Shown one piece after another: positions 1 through 8,650 of a DNA stretch of 64,000 nucleotides. The DNA comes from Tardiphaga sp. vice304 (lineage in GTDB: Bacteria; Pseudomonadota; Alphaproteobacteria; Rhizobiales; Xanthobacteraceae), in assembly GCF_007018905.1 (NCBI RefSeq), contig NZ_CP041402.1, positions 4,514,001 to 4,578,000 of the forward strand, in the 5' to 3' direction. The notes under the pieces are model-generated. The model searched no databases. It saw nothing but the letters and a program-made list of their open reading frames with translations, and was not told the DNA's origin. The translations under genes and the position numbers were made by a program. Position 1 is the first letter of the stretch. Every line of letters starts with the position of its first letter.

Positions 1-56
1 GTCGTCAGCGCAGGCGACCCCATAAATGCAGATTTCACTTTCGATAAAAACGACAT
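1..56 (-). CDS. Start of next phage gene, probably portal protein (partial)
   Basis: On the minus strand an ATG at 56 opens a frame beginning MSFLSKVKSAFMGSP that runs off the window. It starts 5 bases after the stop of the preceding gene, and a GAGGA sequence lies just upstream. In lambdoid and Mu-like packaging modules the gene after the large terminase and its small neighbour is usually portal, which is the only reason for the portal guess. With 18 codons visible the family cannot be confirmed. Confidence 0.4.
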   Translation of the reverse strand, partial: MSFLSKVKSAFMGSPALT

Positions 57-61
57 TTCGA

Positions 62-421
62 TCAGTCCTCGTTCAGCTTGACGGTGTAGCCCTTGGCGTG
101 ATTGAACGCCTTCATGCTGCCTTTAAGCTCTTCAAGGCGTGCAGCCTTGGGGTCGCTGTTCATGCTCGCCGCACCGGTGTTGCCGGTGAAGTTCACGGCC
201 TCGCGCTCCATGGCCATCAGGAACTTTGAGCTTGCGTCTTCCGGCATCTTCGCGAGCAGGTCGAGCACTGTGTCGGTCGTCAGGTCGGTGTTGAGCGCGA
301 GCTGCAAAGCCGCATCGCGTCGGGACTTGCCGACTTCGGAATTGACGATGCTGCTGATACGGGCACGCTCGACGGCCACGATGGCGCTGACAGCGGGAGT
401 GTTGGGTGAGAGTTTAGCCAC
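62..421 (-). CDS. Small phage protein resembling the C-terminal tail of S49 capsid proteases
   Basis: A 119-residue soluble protein. It starts at GTG 421, 8 bases inside the 3' end of the large terminase gene, with a GGAGG ribosome site 5 bases ahead, so translation is probably coupled. The stretch with ERARI, SEVGKSRRDAALQLA and LLAKMP resembles the helical segment that follows the peptidase domain in phage S49 head-maturation proteases, but there is no protease domain here. It could be a free-standing assembly or scaffold piece. The resemblance is from memory of the family; the role is unknown. Confidence 0.6.
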   Translation of the reverse strand: MAKLSPNTPAVSAIVAVERARISSIVNSEVGKSRRDAALQLALNTDLTTDTVLDLLAKMPEDASSKFLMAMEREAVNFTGNTGAASMNSDPKAARLEELKGSMKAFNHAKGYTVKLNED

Positions 422-2246
422 GTTGGCCTCCGGTGTTGAAGACAGCGCTCATGACATCAAGAGCGTCTGCAGTTGGTTTTGGTTGTTGTGCAGTGGCAGG
501 CTTACTGCGGTCCGGCTTCGCGAGCGTGGCGACTGCCGAGGCGTACACGCAACTATCAAGCGCCTCGTTTGCCCGCACCGTTTTCTCGAAGCGGTAGCTG
601 ACGAAGCCATGCTTTGGCGTCCCCACCAATTGTTCGGATGCGAGGCCGTCGAAATAGTCCGTATCCAAATGCGATGGCAGATGGATGTAACCGGGACCGA
701 CGGCCTGCATTGATAGCCGCTTGGCAATCGACAGCTTGAGGCCATCGACCCCAATCAGCAAAAGCCGGACCACGCCTTTCAAGCGACCACCCTCGCGGGT
801 AGCAGGCTTGTCGAAGCCAGCCGTTCCTTTGATTGCATAGCAGCGTCGCGATTTCTTGCGTTGCATCAACACAAACTTGTTGACCTGATCGGCGCTGAAC
901 CCCGAGTCGATTGCGCTGATCTGTACGGGCAACGAGCGCCCGTCCAGCAGCTGAAAGCGTTGACCGAGCGCGTCGTCGAGGTCCAGCCAGACCGTATCTG
1001 CGCTGGTGTCCCCGCGCAGGATGATGTGGTTCAGCACGTAGGCCTGGCCCTGCTCACCCTTTGGCCCAGAGTGTCCCGTCGCAAGTATGGTACACTCCAG
1101 CCGGTCGCCCTGAACGTCAACGCCAGCGCAGACGTGTTGAATGTCCGCCGGGTATGGCGCAACGATCTCAACAGCTCGTTGCTGTAGTTCGGAAGACGAC
1201 AGATCGATCTCAGTTCCCGCGTCGTACACCTCGGCGAGTGTGGTATTAAAAAAGCTCTGTTTCATCTCCGGGGTGGTCGCGGCGTCGAATTGCGCGGCCA
1301 CACTGGCGAGGGTCGAGAACTTGGACGCCAATTCGTTTAGGTGGTACGAACGTACACCGGGTTCACCGAGCGCAGTGGCGACCCATGTTCCGCCGTCCAC
1401 CATTTTGCGCTTCGTCGTTTCATCGTGAAGGCATCCGCATTGCTCGCACATAAGCTGTGCGGCTTCTGGCTTGCCCTGCTCCCACTTCAATTGCTCGAAT
1501 GAGAGCGGCGCGCGGTGGTCGCAGTCGGGACAGGCAACAAAGAACCGACGTTTATCGCCGCGTTCGAACCACGCAGCAACCCGTGACCCCATACGTGATG
1601 TCGGGGTCGAGATGATCACCACCTTGCGGCCTGCGTTCTCAAACGTCTTCGTTCGTTTGATGGCGAGCGAGACAGGATCACCCTCGACGCCGACCGACTT
1701 AGCGAAGCGGTCCACTTCGTCGAGGAACAGATACTTGATAGCTCGCGCCGCGAGGTCGTCCGCCTTGAAGCTCGATCCGAAGTCGATCTGTCCGCCGGGA
1801 AATGTTTTCGACGTCAGGCTGTCAGCGCCGCCGGTTGATCCTTTGCGGGTTGCGACCCCGCGGCCGACCAGCGCGCGCAGCGTAGGGCTGGCTCCGATCA
1901 GCGGGTCGATACGATTTCTAACAAGCTGCTCCGCTTTTGAACTCGTAGGGCTGACGTGCAACGCAGGTCCCGGATCGCTCGCGATCACATAGGCCATCTG
2001 CGCATCAGCCGACAGTGACTTGCCCACCTGCGACGAAAGCATGTAGACGATAATCTCACAGTCGGTCGCCGCAATGCTATCAACTAGCTCGTGCTGGTAA
2101 CTGGCAAGGCGAAGCGGCCCCGGTTGGGCATTCGCGCTGGACGGCAGCACTATGTTGGCTTCGGCGAAAGCAGATGGCGCGATAAGCTCCGGTGGATTGA
2201 AGGCCCCGAGCAGTGCCTGCATTAATGGAAGGTCAAATGCCGTCAC
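414..2246 (-). CDS. Phage terminase large subunit (GpA family)
   Basis: A 610-residue DNA-packaging motor that would cut concatemeric DNA and pump it into proheads at the portal. The N-terminal ATPase has a Walker-A-like SSQVGKS (about residue 70), a Walker B YLFLDEVDRF and a coupling motif IISTPTS. A zinc-knuckle pair follows (CPDC, then CEQC). The C-terminal nuclease half contains GVDVQGDRLE and AIDSGFSADQV, with acidic residues in the expected places. Length is normal for lambda GpA-type proteins. It starts at GTG 2246, overlapping the small-subunit stop as GTGA, and overlaps the next gene by 8 bases. The gene looks intact. Confidence 0.93.
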   Translation of the reverse strand: MTAFDLPLMQALLGAFNPPELIAPSAFAEANIVLPSSANAQPGPLRLASYQHELVDSIAATDCEIIVYMLSSQVGKSLSADAQMAYVIASDPGPALHVSPTSSKAEQLVRNRIDPLIGASPTLRALVGRGVATRKGSTGGADSLTSKTFPGGQIDFGSSFKADDLAARAIKYLFLDEVDRFAKSVGVEGDPVSLAIKRTKTFENAGRKVVIISTPTSRMGSRVAAWFERGDKRRFFVACPDCDHRAPLSFEQLKWEQGKPEAAQLMCEQCGCLHDETTKRKMVDGGTWVATALGEPGVRSYHLNELASKFSTLASVAAQFDAATTPEMKQSFFNTTLAEVYDAGTEIDLSSSELQQRAVEIVAPYPADIQHVCAGVDVQGDRLECTILATGHSGPKGEQGQAYVLNHIILRGDTSADTVWLDLDDALGQRFQLLDGRSLPVQISAIDSGFSADQVNKFVLMQRKKSRRCYAIKGTAGFDKPATREGGRLKGVVRLLLIGVDGLKLSIAKRLSMQAVGPGYIHLPSHLDTDYFDGLASEQLVGTPKHGFVSYRFEKTVRANEALDSCVYASAVATLAKPDRSKPATAQQPKPTADALDVMSAVFNTGGQRG

Positions 2247-2749
2247 GAAAGCACCTCGTCGAGAAAACGGTCGGGGTCGGCAAGCTCGCGCAACGCCGTC
2301 CGTATCTGTTCGTTGATGATGCCCGCGATGGCCTGCGGGTCGGTGGACCCCGTGATCAATGGAGCGATGCGGTAGCCGAGCGACAGCAGCGAAGTCCGCA
2401 CGGCCGCGATCAAGTCCGTTGCGACGTTGGTGACTGCTTCGCGCTCGACAAGCTCGCCGACGCGCACCCGGTGCTCAAGCTCCAGCTTGTCGGCTCGTGC
2501 CTCTTCGGCGCGTGCCCGTGCGTTGGCGAGCGTGTTGGTTGAAGTGGTCGCGAGGGTGGTCTTGCCGGACGATGCCGCATGCCCTGCAATTCGCGCAGGG
2601 TCAGCGAAGTCTTCAACAGCTGCGCGCAGGTTGTCCTCGTTAAAGCCGCCACGACCATGCGGCAAGTCGGCGGCAACGGCTGCAGCCTTCACGGTGTTCG
2701 GCGAGATGCCTAGCTCATTTGCGAGCGCGTTCATTGATATCTGCGACAT
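2243..2749 (-). CDS. Phage terminase small subunit-like DNA-binding protein (Nu1-type)
   Basis: 168 residues from the ATG at 2749. An N-terminal helix-turn-helix (MNALANELGISPNTVKAA) is followed by a charged alpha-helical segment and a C-terminal part ending LADPDRFLDEVLS. This is the layout of Nu1-like small terminases, which recognise the packaging site and recruit the large subunit; the downstream GTGA overlap with the large terminase supports it. An in-frame ATG at 2761 and a longer frame up to 2947 also exist. I prefer 2749 because it is preceded by the same GGGGTT leader as the ATPase gene starting at 10958. Confidence 0.75.
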   Translation of the reverse strand: MSQISMNALANELGISPNTVKAAAVAADLPHGRGGFNEDNLRAAVEDFADPARIAGHAASSGKTTLATTSTNTLANARARAEEARADKLELEHRVRVGELVEREAVTNVATDLIAAVRTSLLSLGYRIAPLITGSTDPQAIAGIINEQIRTALRELADPDRFLDEVLS

Positions 2750-2761
2750 CGAAAACCCCAT

Positions 2762-3098
2762 ATTCAGATCTATTTGTGTAGTTGTTTTAATGAAAGGTGC
2801 GGCGCAGTGCGCCGCCCGAGCCTCGAAAGGGTCGCTCAGGAGGACCCACGACCTATTCCGTGGCTTCGACCCAGTCGGCCATGGCCACGTCGTGGGCTCT
2901 GCTTTGCCTGCGGGGTCTTCACGCGCGCGACGGGGTTCAATCCACACGCGCGTGCTCCCACGACGCTATGCGAGGCTGCACATAGCGATTGGTAACGACA
3001 GCGCGCCCCTGCGGTGCAATTCCCGCTGCTCGCGCATGAGCGCGCTGCCGAGCATGCAACGAGGCGCTGGAAGACGACCGACGCTGCATGTGTTGGTG
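2762..3098. other. Stretch without a firm gene between the small terminase and the gpZ-like gene
   Basis: About 340 bases. On the minus strand an open frame from about 3079 to 2930 (roughly 50 codons, very Arg/Ala/Ser-rich) and the upstream extension of the small-terminase frame are open, but neither has a recognisable domain or a convincing ribosome site. The part nearest 2770-2800 is AT-rich and may hold the promoter for the packaging genes. Confidence 0.4.
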
Positions 3099-3695
3099 TT
3101 AGTTGTTCGACCCGCTGTCGCTCGACGGCATGCCGCCCGATAGCACGGCCTGCACTGAGGCGGTCAGTTCGTTCTGTAGTCTAACAGAAGCAACCTTTTC
3201 CCAGACCTTGCGAGCCGCGCCGCCCGCCTGCGCCATGGCCGTGTTTGGGTTCTCGGCGTAAATACCATGGAGCGCGTTGCGGCCCTTGCCCTTCCGCACG
3301 ACCACGACGACGCCACCGTTAGCACGCAGCAAGAAGGCTTTCTCGACGTTCAGGTGAGAAGAGCCGCCGCCGGTCACGCGATGCGTCGAGGCCCTGAGGC
3401 CAACGCCCTTACGAACTGTAGCACCACTAGTATTCATGATGCCGACCTTTGCCTTAGCGGCTGTCCACGTAGTAACCAATCGAGACGGCGATGCGGTCGA
3501 GAGCGCACTGATGCTACGCTTGGCTCTTGCGCTACTCACCCCCTCGTCTAACGAGATCATCTCGATGGCTGCCGTCCTAGCGGCGCGCGATGCCTTGTTA
3601 AGTCCAGATTTCGCCGCCAAGCGAACCGTGTATGCGCTAAGCTCTGTCGCCCACTTGATGAAGTTGACAGCGTCGAGCTTGACCGTGATGCCCAT
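3099..3695 (-). CDS. Minor tail protein Z (GPZ)-like protein
   Basis: 198 residues. The N-terminal part, with a run of Ala/Lys/Arg (LNKASRAARTAAIEMI), then a basic middle region and glycine-rich loops (VTGGGSS, VVVVVRKGKGR), matches the general appearance of prophage gpZ / HK97 gp10-like tail-completion proteins, which sit at the head-tail junction and set tail length. It follows the 52-residue gene by 7 bases with an AGGTGG ribosome site, so it ends a four-gene leftward operon starting at 4224. Its position upstream of the terminases rather than among tail genes is unusual. Confidence 0.55.
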   Translation of the reverse strand: MGITVKLDAVNFIKWATELSAYTVRLAAKSGLNKASRAARTAAIEMISLDEGVSSARAKRSISALSTASPSRLVTTWTAAKAKVGIMNTSGATVRKGVGLRASTHRVTGGGSSHLNVEKAFLLRANGGVVVVVRKGKGRNALHGIYAENPNTAMAQAGGAARKVWEKVASVRLQNELTASVQAVLSGGMPSSDSGSNN

Positions 3696-3702
3696 GCGCC
3701 AC

Positions 3703-3861
3703 CTATCGGCGCGCGAAGCTGGCGGTCAGGCTGCGCCACTTGGCATCTTCGAGCCTGTTTGCTTCGTCGGCCTTCACTGCGTTCGCAGCCATGTCCCGCA
3801 TCATCTTGAATGCCGAGCCGGTCAGCACCTGCGCCAGCGGCGCGTTGATCTTGGTCTGCAT
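3703..3861 (-). CDS. Small hypothetical protein, 52 residues
   Basis: ATG at 3861, TAG at 3703-3705. The protein begins MQTKINAPLAQVLTGSAF and ends SLTASFARR; it is Ala-rich, amphipathic and probably helical. It starts one base after the stop of the preceding 48-residue gene and ends 7 bases before the gpZ-like gene. This tight fit is the main evidence that it is real. Function unknown; the packing suggests a phage structural accessory protein or chaperone. Confidence 0.6.
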   Translation of the reverse strand: MQTKINAPLAQVLTGSAFKMMRDMAANAVKADEANRLEDAKWRSLTASFARR

Positions 3862-3862
3862 G

Positions 3863-4009
3863 TCATCGTATCCATTTCAGAAGTGGGAAGCGCCAACGCG
3901 GCGCGGCGGCTGATCGGCCAGCTTGTTCGGCCTGCTCTGCTGCCTTCAAGAGGCTGGCAGCGAACATCACGATCAGCGACGGTGCGATCTCATGAGCGGT
4001 GTTTGCCAT
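3863..4009 (-). CDS. Small hypothetical protein, 48 residues
   Basis: ATG at 4009 overlaps the stop of the upstream gene as ATGA, and its own TGA at 3863-3865 ends one base before the next ATG at 3861. The protein begins MANTAHEIAPSLIVMFAASL and has a hydrophobic N-terminal half that could be a short membrane helix, followed by Ala/Gln/Arg. It belongs to the same operon as its neighbours. No family is recognised. Confidence 0.55.
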   Translation of the reverse strand: MANTAHEIAPSLIVMFAASLLKAAEQAEQAGRSAAAPRWRFPLLKWIR

Positions 4010-4224
4010 CAGAAATCCGCCAAGCCTTCATTGCGCAGACGGACGGCCTCGCTGATATGCAGCACCAATACGTCGCTGCCGATGCCGTTCGTGGCAAAGA
4101 TCGCGCCGCCGATGTCGCTCTCGACGTAGCCGGTCAACCCGCCTTTGATGACGCCGCGCACTTCGACGCAGTTGTTGGCCTCATAGCCGGAGTGGGTGCT
4201 GTATTTGGAAAAGACGACGGCCAT
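4009..4224 (-). CDS. Hypothetical phage protein, 71 residues
   Basis: The start is the ATG at 4224, chosen because a perfect AGGAGG lies 5 bases upstream (4230-4235 on the plus strand); a longer frame to 4302 lacks such a site. The sequence MAVVFSKYSTHSGYEANNC and a later GGAIFATNGIGSDVLVLHIS suggest a small beta-rich protein. It heads the 4224-3099 operon. A direct TTGTTGAT repeat sits just upstream (about 4236-4253). Function unknown. Confidence 0.6.
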   Translation of the reverse strand: MAVVFSKYSTHSGYEANNCVEVRGVIKGGLTGYVESDIGGAIFATNGIGSDVLVLHISEAVRLRNEGLADF

Positions 4225-4604
4225 GCTGGCCTCCTGTTGATTGTTGATTGTTGAATGGGTTGGGGCCGCGCCCGGCTGGTGCCGATCGAATGAACGGCGC
4301 ACACGGCGCGTCGGCTGCGTTTGCGACCCCTGTACCTAAACGCAAACCTTTTGGGAGTAACTGGAGTAAAAGGCCGAGCCTCTCGGAAGCCCGCCTGATA
4401 GCCTGACCGTTGACCGGCTGCCGATGTACGGCGAGGGCGCGCACCGTCGAGCTGGTGGCTGCTGCTGGCGCAGCGTGGTGGCAATGATCGGCCCAAGCAT
4501 CGACCTGCGCAGAAGGCACGCCGCAGCGTACCCCGAAATCATACGGGGTAGGCAAAAGTTGCTTACGGAGTGACGAATCGGTTGTTTTGTAGCATTGTCG
4601 TCAG
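4225..4604. other. Intergenic stretch between divergent genes
   Basis: About 380 bases between the leftward small-gene operon and the rightward zinc-ribbon-like gene at 4605. Several frames are open on the minus strand but look like random Arg/Ala/Pro-rich translation, with no domain and no ribosome site. The part next to 4224 is AT-richer with a short TTGTTGAT tandem repeat and probably contains the promoter of the leftward operon. Confidence 0.4.
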
Positions 4605-5063
4605 ATGCCGTACGCAACAAGTTTCAACAAGCGCCAACTCTGCTGGGTTTGCACAGCTAAGATGATGTGGTCGGAATCGTGGATGGCGAATATACCCTTT
4701 TTAAAGTGCCCATTTTGCGGTTTTCAGCGGCAATACGATTTTCGTGAGCAGGTGCTATTACAGACCGAATGCAGTCCTGAGTTGACACCCGAAGTTCGTG
4801 CAATTCCGGAATTTTTGACACACTTTGTCGTGAGCGCAACTTACCGCCAACTTGAGCATTTGATAAAGGTACGCGCCGAACAGAGCTACGGGCCTTGGCC
4901 ATCTGGCATGACTTTGTTGGCATTCGACGATGGTTATGGTTGGACCGTTTCCATTAGCCCACCCAAAAGTGCCCAAGAGGATTTTTATCGCTCACGCACC
5001 TTCGGCATCGTGATGCTGATGTTCACGGAGTTTGAGTTGGACCTGCCTAGAATGGTGGCTTAA
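4605..5063 (+). CDS. Hypothetical protein with a CxxC...CxxC N-terminus
   Basis: 152 residues and one of the few rightward genes in this element. Two cysteine pairs near the N-terminus (CWVC, then CPFC about 20 residues later) could bind zinc as a small ribbon. The remainder is mixed alpha/beta with an FDDGYGWTVS stretch. Base composition is lower in GC than the flanking packaging genes, as expected of a moron-type cargo gene. No family recognised; a role in host interaction or defence is only a guess from its orientation. Confidence 0.5.
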   Translation: MPYATSFNKRQLCWVCTAKMMWSESWMANIPFLKCPFCGFQRQYDFREQVLLQTECSPELTPEVRAIPEFLTHFVVSATYRQLEHLIKVRAEQSYGPWPSGMTLLAFDDGYGWTVSISPPKSAQEDFYRSRTFGIVMLMFTEFELDLPRMVA

Positions 5064-5182
5064 GCTGAGTTAGGTTGTTCCCCTAACGGAGGCCGGCTGT
5101 TACTTTAGGCTGAATGTTCGCGGATCAACTATTGCAATAGTCGACCGCTTACTAACACTCACGCCCAAGCGCCACCGGTCGT

Positions 5183-5479
5183 TTAAGTTGGGCCGCAAGA
5201 GATAATGTCACTTCCGATATTCGACACGACTTGTTTGGCTTTAAAAACGACGATGTTCAGTTGCAACTGTTCGACGGTCAGCGCCATGCGAGGATCGCCA
5301 TGTGGGAGGCTGTTTATTCGTTTTCCGATTATCGCAATCAACGCGGTCAACTCGTCCAATGCGAGCGAAAGAACTTCTACTGCCTCTTTTTGTTGTTCTC
5401 GAACAGCAACGATTTCCGATTGATCCTCAACATCAGAGGTTGCTCGTCCTACAGACGGAAATATTATCAGTTTTCCCAT
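5183..5479 (-). CDS. Hypothetical protein, 98 residues
   Basis: The start is set at ATG 5479 because a GAGG ribosome site lies about 6 bases ahead; a longer form from 5515 has a weaker site. The sequence begins MGKLIIFPSVGRATSD and continues as a predicted helical, possibly coiled-coil, segment (REQQKEAVEVLSLALDELT). It lies between the rightward 152-residue gene and the repeat cluster. Function unknown. Confidence 0.5.
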   Translation of the reverse strand: MGKLIIFPSVGRATSDVEDQSEIVAVREQQKEAVEVLSLALDELTALIAIIGKRINSLPHGDPRMALTVEQLQLNIVVFKAKQVVSNIGSDIISCGPT

Positions 5480-5851
5480 AACCGACCTCACCACTTGGAA
5501 ATTATGCTGCGTCATTAAAGTTCCAATTCTACATTCAGATCGTTAAAGAACCCTGACCCTTCAAGCGCGCCGTCTATCCCTGTCCGCCTGGACGACCAGC
5601 GCCGGGGCGACCGATATCCTGAATGATCGCGCTGATGCGTCGGTCCTGACATTCCCGCAATGGGTCATCGCCGAGCCGTGTTGAGCTGTCCGGGTTCGGG
5701 TTTTGGTCTGGCAGACTGTGGTCGAACCGGTGCCTGCCGGTGCCCATAAGCTCGTATAGTTCGCGATAATGAGGGATGTGCTTATCTTACTGCTGTTTTT
5801 CTGACCGCATTCGCCTTCCGGTCGGGGGAAGCTCTCCAAGCTAACCCCCAG

Positions 5852-6039
5852 ACCGGCAGGCTCTGGTGAATTTTGAACCGGCAGGCACCGGCAGGCACCG
5901 GCAGGCGTAGGTTCTAAGCTTATGTTATCGCGACCTAAAAGGACCGGCAGGCACCGGCAGAAAACCGGCAGCCTACCGGCAGGCTGGACCGGCAGGCGAC
6001 CGGCAGGCGGACCGGCAGAAACAGGCCATTCCTGCCGGT
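5852..6039. repeat. Cluster of 11 ACCGGCAG repeats plus inverted copies (possible origin iterons)
   Basis: Direct copies of ACCGGCAG, most extended to ACCGGCAGGC, start at 5852, 5877, 5887, 5897, 5943, 5953, 5964, 5975, 5988, 5999 and 6011. The run at 5877-5906 is a perfect 10-bp tandem. Inverted copies occur at 6031-6039 and 5733-5741, and a single CCTGCCGGT also at 11994-12002. The cluster lies directly downstream of the primase-helicase gene, a common place for a replication origin in phages and satellites. A frame can be read through it on the minus strand, but it yields a PAGRLPV-type low-complexity peptide and is probably not a gene. Confidence 0.7.
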
Positions 6040-6082
6040 GTCTAGAAGTTGCAAAGTTGGCCTTAAGCATTCAGCCCGCGAG

Positions 6083-8650
6083 CTAAATCAGGGAGATGGT
6101 GGAAGGCTTTCCGCCCTCTCCGGTCAGCCTGATCGCGCCACGTTTTTCGCTCAACGTCTTCAAGGCAACTTCCAACTGAGACTTGCGCTGTCTGTCGCGC
6201 TTATCCCGTGCTGCCTTATTGGCGTTGTTAGGCACCTTGGAGCGGTTCGCGAAGTGATCCAGCGCAAAGGCCAGCCGCGACCGTAGGACGTTCGACTGAA
6301 CGCTGTAGGCGTCCCGCTGGTCGCACGTAGCGGCTTCCCGGTTCAGGTAGTCCGCCAAGAAGTCCGGCAGCCCGTCATGATCCATACAGAGCCGCAGCAT
6401 GGCTTCCGCGTCGGCTTCCAGCTGCGCAGTCGTCTTGCCCTGTGCTTCGCCGCCATCCTCGACGTCGTCACCAAAGGCAGCCGTTGGGTCCGCCTCGCCG
6501 TGGTGTTTCAGGACCACAATGCTGTCGGCGGCATACCCATCGCGAGCGTTGCCGGCGTCGTGGCTGGCCTTCTCCAAGATGAGCGCCGGCCCGCCGCCGA
6601 GAACAAGATTCGCCTTCGACCCCAGCTTGACCGACATATAGCGATGCGCAAACCGTGGCGGCACATTCGCGACCTCGCAATCATCGGCGCTAACCCCGTT
6701 GATCACGATAGAGATACGCGCCGCATTGATAGCTGCGCCGCCACCGCGAGCGTCGAGCGAGTCCACCTTGCCCGCCGACGCTGAGCTTTTCGTGGTGTGG
6801 TGCGCTAGACCGACCGCGATCTCCTTTCGCGTGGCGATCCCTGCGAACATTCGAGCGATGACATCCAAGTCTTCGTTGGACTCGCTGGTCGTGTGCAGTG
6901 AAGCCAATGGGTCGAACAGCGCCACCTCGATGCCGTGCTCATCGATAAACGACTCGATGGCATTGCGCTCCAGTGTAGTGATCTTCACCGCGCGCTTTTC
7001 GTCGTAGCTCGCGAGGCCGAACGACCGCTTTCCGGACGGGTCAGCGCCGACCGAACTAAACAGCTTGAGGTTCGAATACACGCTGGCACGCTCCTTCGGT
7101 GTAGCTTCATGCTCGCGAAGGAATGCTTCCACGCCTTTTAGCATGTCCTTGATATCGTCTTCACCGTTGACGATAAGTATCGGACGGGGCCGAATGAGCT
7201 TGGCGCGATCACCGGACAGATAGTCCACGCCAGCCGCAATGCAGATCGCGATGGCACGCAACAGCGCCGACTTGCCAGCGGCACCCGGTGCGATGATCAT
7301 CGTCAAATACCCCAGCGCGAACCAATGCCGATAAACGTAGCGGCGCGGCATGCTGGTCGCGAGGTCGAAGGGTCCACTGAGTGACACGGGACTGAACAAC
7401 GCCGTAACGGTTTTCTGTACGGCCTTGCTGCTTTCGTCGTCGTCGTCGTCATCGACAGCGCCGAACGCTTCCCCTGCTGTGCTGGCCGTACCGACCGACA
7501 GCAGAGGCTTTGCTGCGCCCGTCGCCATAGCATCAATGATGCCCTTGGCAATTCCGTTCTCACCGTTGTCAGCCGCGCCGCCGTTGGCGTGGTATGCTTC
7601 GACTAGTGAGAAGTCTTCATCGTCGGAAATAATGTCTTCGGCCTCGAAGTGACCGGTCCAGAGCAGCCCGCCGATGGCCTTTGCAGCACCGAGGATTGCG
7701 CTGCGCCGATTGGTGTCGCCTCCGCTTTCCAGCTCGCACGCTTTCGCGACCTGCTTTTTCACGTAGTTAACAACGGCACTCGCGTCGAGGTCGTTGGAAT
7801 CATCCGGCCTCTTGACCTTCGACATCAGGTCTTCAAGACCTTTGGCCGATGCCAGCGCGCCTTTCGCCGATGCTTCGATCAGTTTGCCTTCGTTGGCGAG
7901 CTGGGTGTGCAGCTTGTCGAGCGAATGCTTGATAGCTGGCTTGAACGTCAAAACCCGCACGACTTCGTCGATGCGCTGCACTTCGCCAACTTCGACGGCC
8001 TTCTGCACGCCGCCGGAGAACGAGACCGAGCCGGCCAGCCGAACCAACTGCGAAGAGTTGTTAGCTCCTACGTCGAGCTTGCCGTTTACGCTGATCGACT
8101 TGAGCACGTCCCAAAATGCCTTATCGTTCGGTGACGCCGGTACGTCGAGACGCATCAGGCCTTGCAGTCGCAACGTCGGCACGCTGCCGGTCGCATAGAT
8201 GAAGCCCCATGGCGCGGCAGCTTCAAAAGCTGCAAGCCGAGCGTCGTTGCGCTCTTCGCCCGTCAGCTCGCGATTGTAGTCGAGGTCTTTGTGATCGGCC
8301 TCGCCCCACACAACCGGCCAACACAGAACGTCTGCGCCCTTGGAGTGCGTGCCATGCAGACCCTGAGACGCGCGCTGCACCTTCTCACCGTCTGGCTTGA
8401 TCAGTCCAGCGTGAATATAGGTCTTCTCGCCGCTGTGCGTCCGCTCCGTCACGTACGCCGCGACCTTGTGGAATTGCGACAGCTTGAAGAACTTGCATTC
8501 GCCTGCGGTGCTGCCAACTTCAATTCGGCCATTGGAGTATTGCGTTTTATCCAGACCGCCGAACATGAAGTTCAGTTGCTTGATGACGTCTTTCGTGTTC
8601 GCCTCGACCTGTAAGCCGAGCAGTGCGTCGTAGTCAGATTTGTCGAGCAT
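6083..8650 (-). CDS. Primase-helicase replication protein (RepB-like primase + RepA/AAA_25 ATPase)
   Basis: 855 residues from ATG 8650 (MLDKSDYDALLGLQ). The N-terminal third resembles archaeo-eukaryotic-type primases of mobile elements (LRLQGLMRLDVPA, QLVRLAGSVSFSGG). The central part is a RepA/DnaB-like ATPase: Walker A APGAAGKSALLRA, then PRPILIVNGEDD and Walker B VALFDPLASLH. The C-terminal 200 residues are charged and helical. It would prime and unwind the element's DNA during autonomous replication. Its start lies 17 bases inside the upstream gene, indicating coupling, and the repeat cluster lies just beyond its 3' end. Domain order is typical of phage and satellite replicases. Confidence 0.8.
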   Translation of the reverse strand: MLDKSDYDALLGLQVEANTKDVIKQLNFMFGGLDKTQYSNGRIEVGSTAGECKFFKLSQFHKVAAYVTERTHSGEKTYIHAGLIKPDGEKVQRASQGLHGTHSKGADVLCWPVVWGEADHKDLDYNRELTGEERNDARLAAFEAAAPWGFIYATGSVPTLRLQGLMRLDVPASPNDKAFWDVLKSISVNGKLDVGANNSSQLVRLAGSVSFSGGVQKAVEVGEVQRIDEVVRVLTFKPAIKHSLDKLHTQLANEGKLIEASAKGALASAKGLEDLMSKVKRPDDSNDLDASAVVNYVKKQVAKACELESGGDTNRRSAILGAAKAIGGLLWTGHFEAEDIISDDEDFSLVEAYHANGGAADNGENGIAKGIIDAMATGAAKPLLSVGTASTAGEAFGAVDDDDDDESSKAVQKTVTALFSPVSLSGPFDLATSMPRRYVYRHWFALGYLTMIIAPGAAGKSALLRAIAICIAAGVDYLSGDRAKLIRPRPILIVNGEDDIKDMLKGVEAFLREHEATPKERASVYSNLKLFSSVGADPSGKRSFGLASYDEKRAVKITTLERNAIESFIDEHGIEVALFDPLASLHTTSESNEDLDVIARMFAGIATRKEIAVGLAHHTTKSSASAGKVDSLDARGGGAAINAARISIVINGVSADDCEVANVPPRFAHRYMSVKLGSKANLVLGGGPALILEKASHDAGNARDGYAADSIVVLKHHGEADPTAAFGDDVEDGGEAQGKTTAQLEADAEAMLRLCMDHDGLPDFLADYLNREAATCDQRDAYSVQSNVLRSRLAFALDHFANRSKVPNNANKAARDKRDRQRKSQLEVALKTLSEKRGAIRLTGEGGKPSTISLI

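Noticed and set aside
5852..6039. CRISPR array
   Set aside because: The repeat unit is only 8-10 bases, spacing is irregular with no unique 30-base spacers, and no cas gene is present.
5561..6070. Open frame of about 170 codons on the minus strand through the repeat cluster
   Set aside because: It encodes repeated PAGRLPV/CRCLPV units created by the DNA repeats, has no ribosome site and no domain. The repeats are better explained as a cis-acting DNA site.
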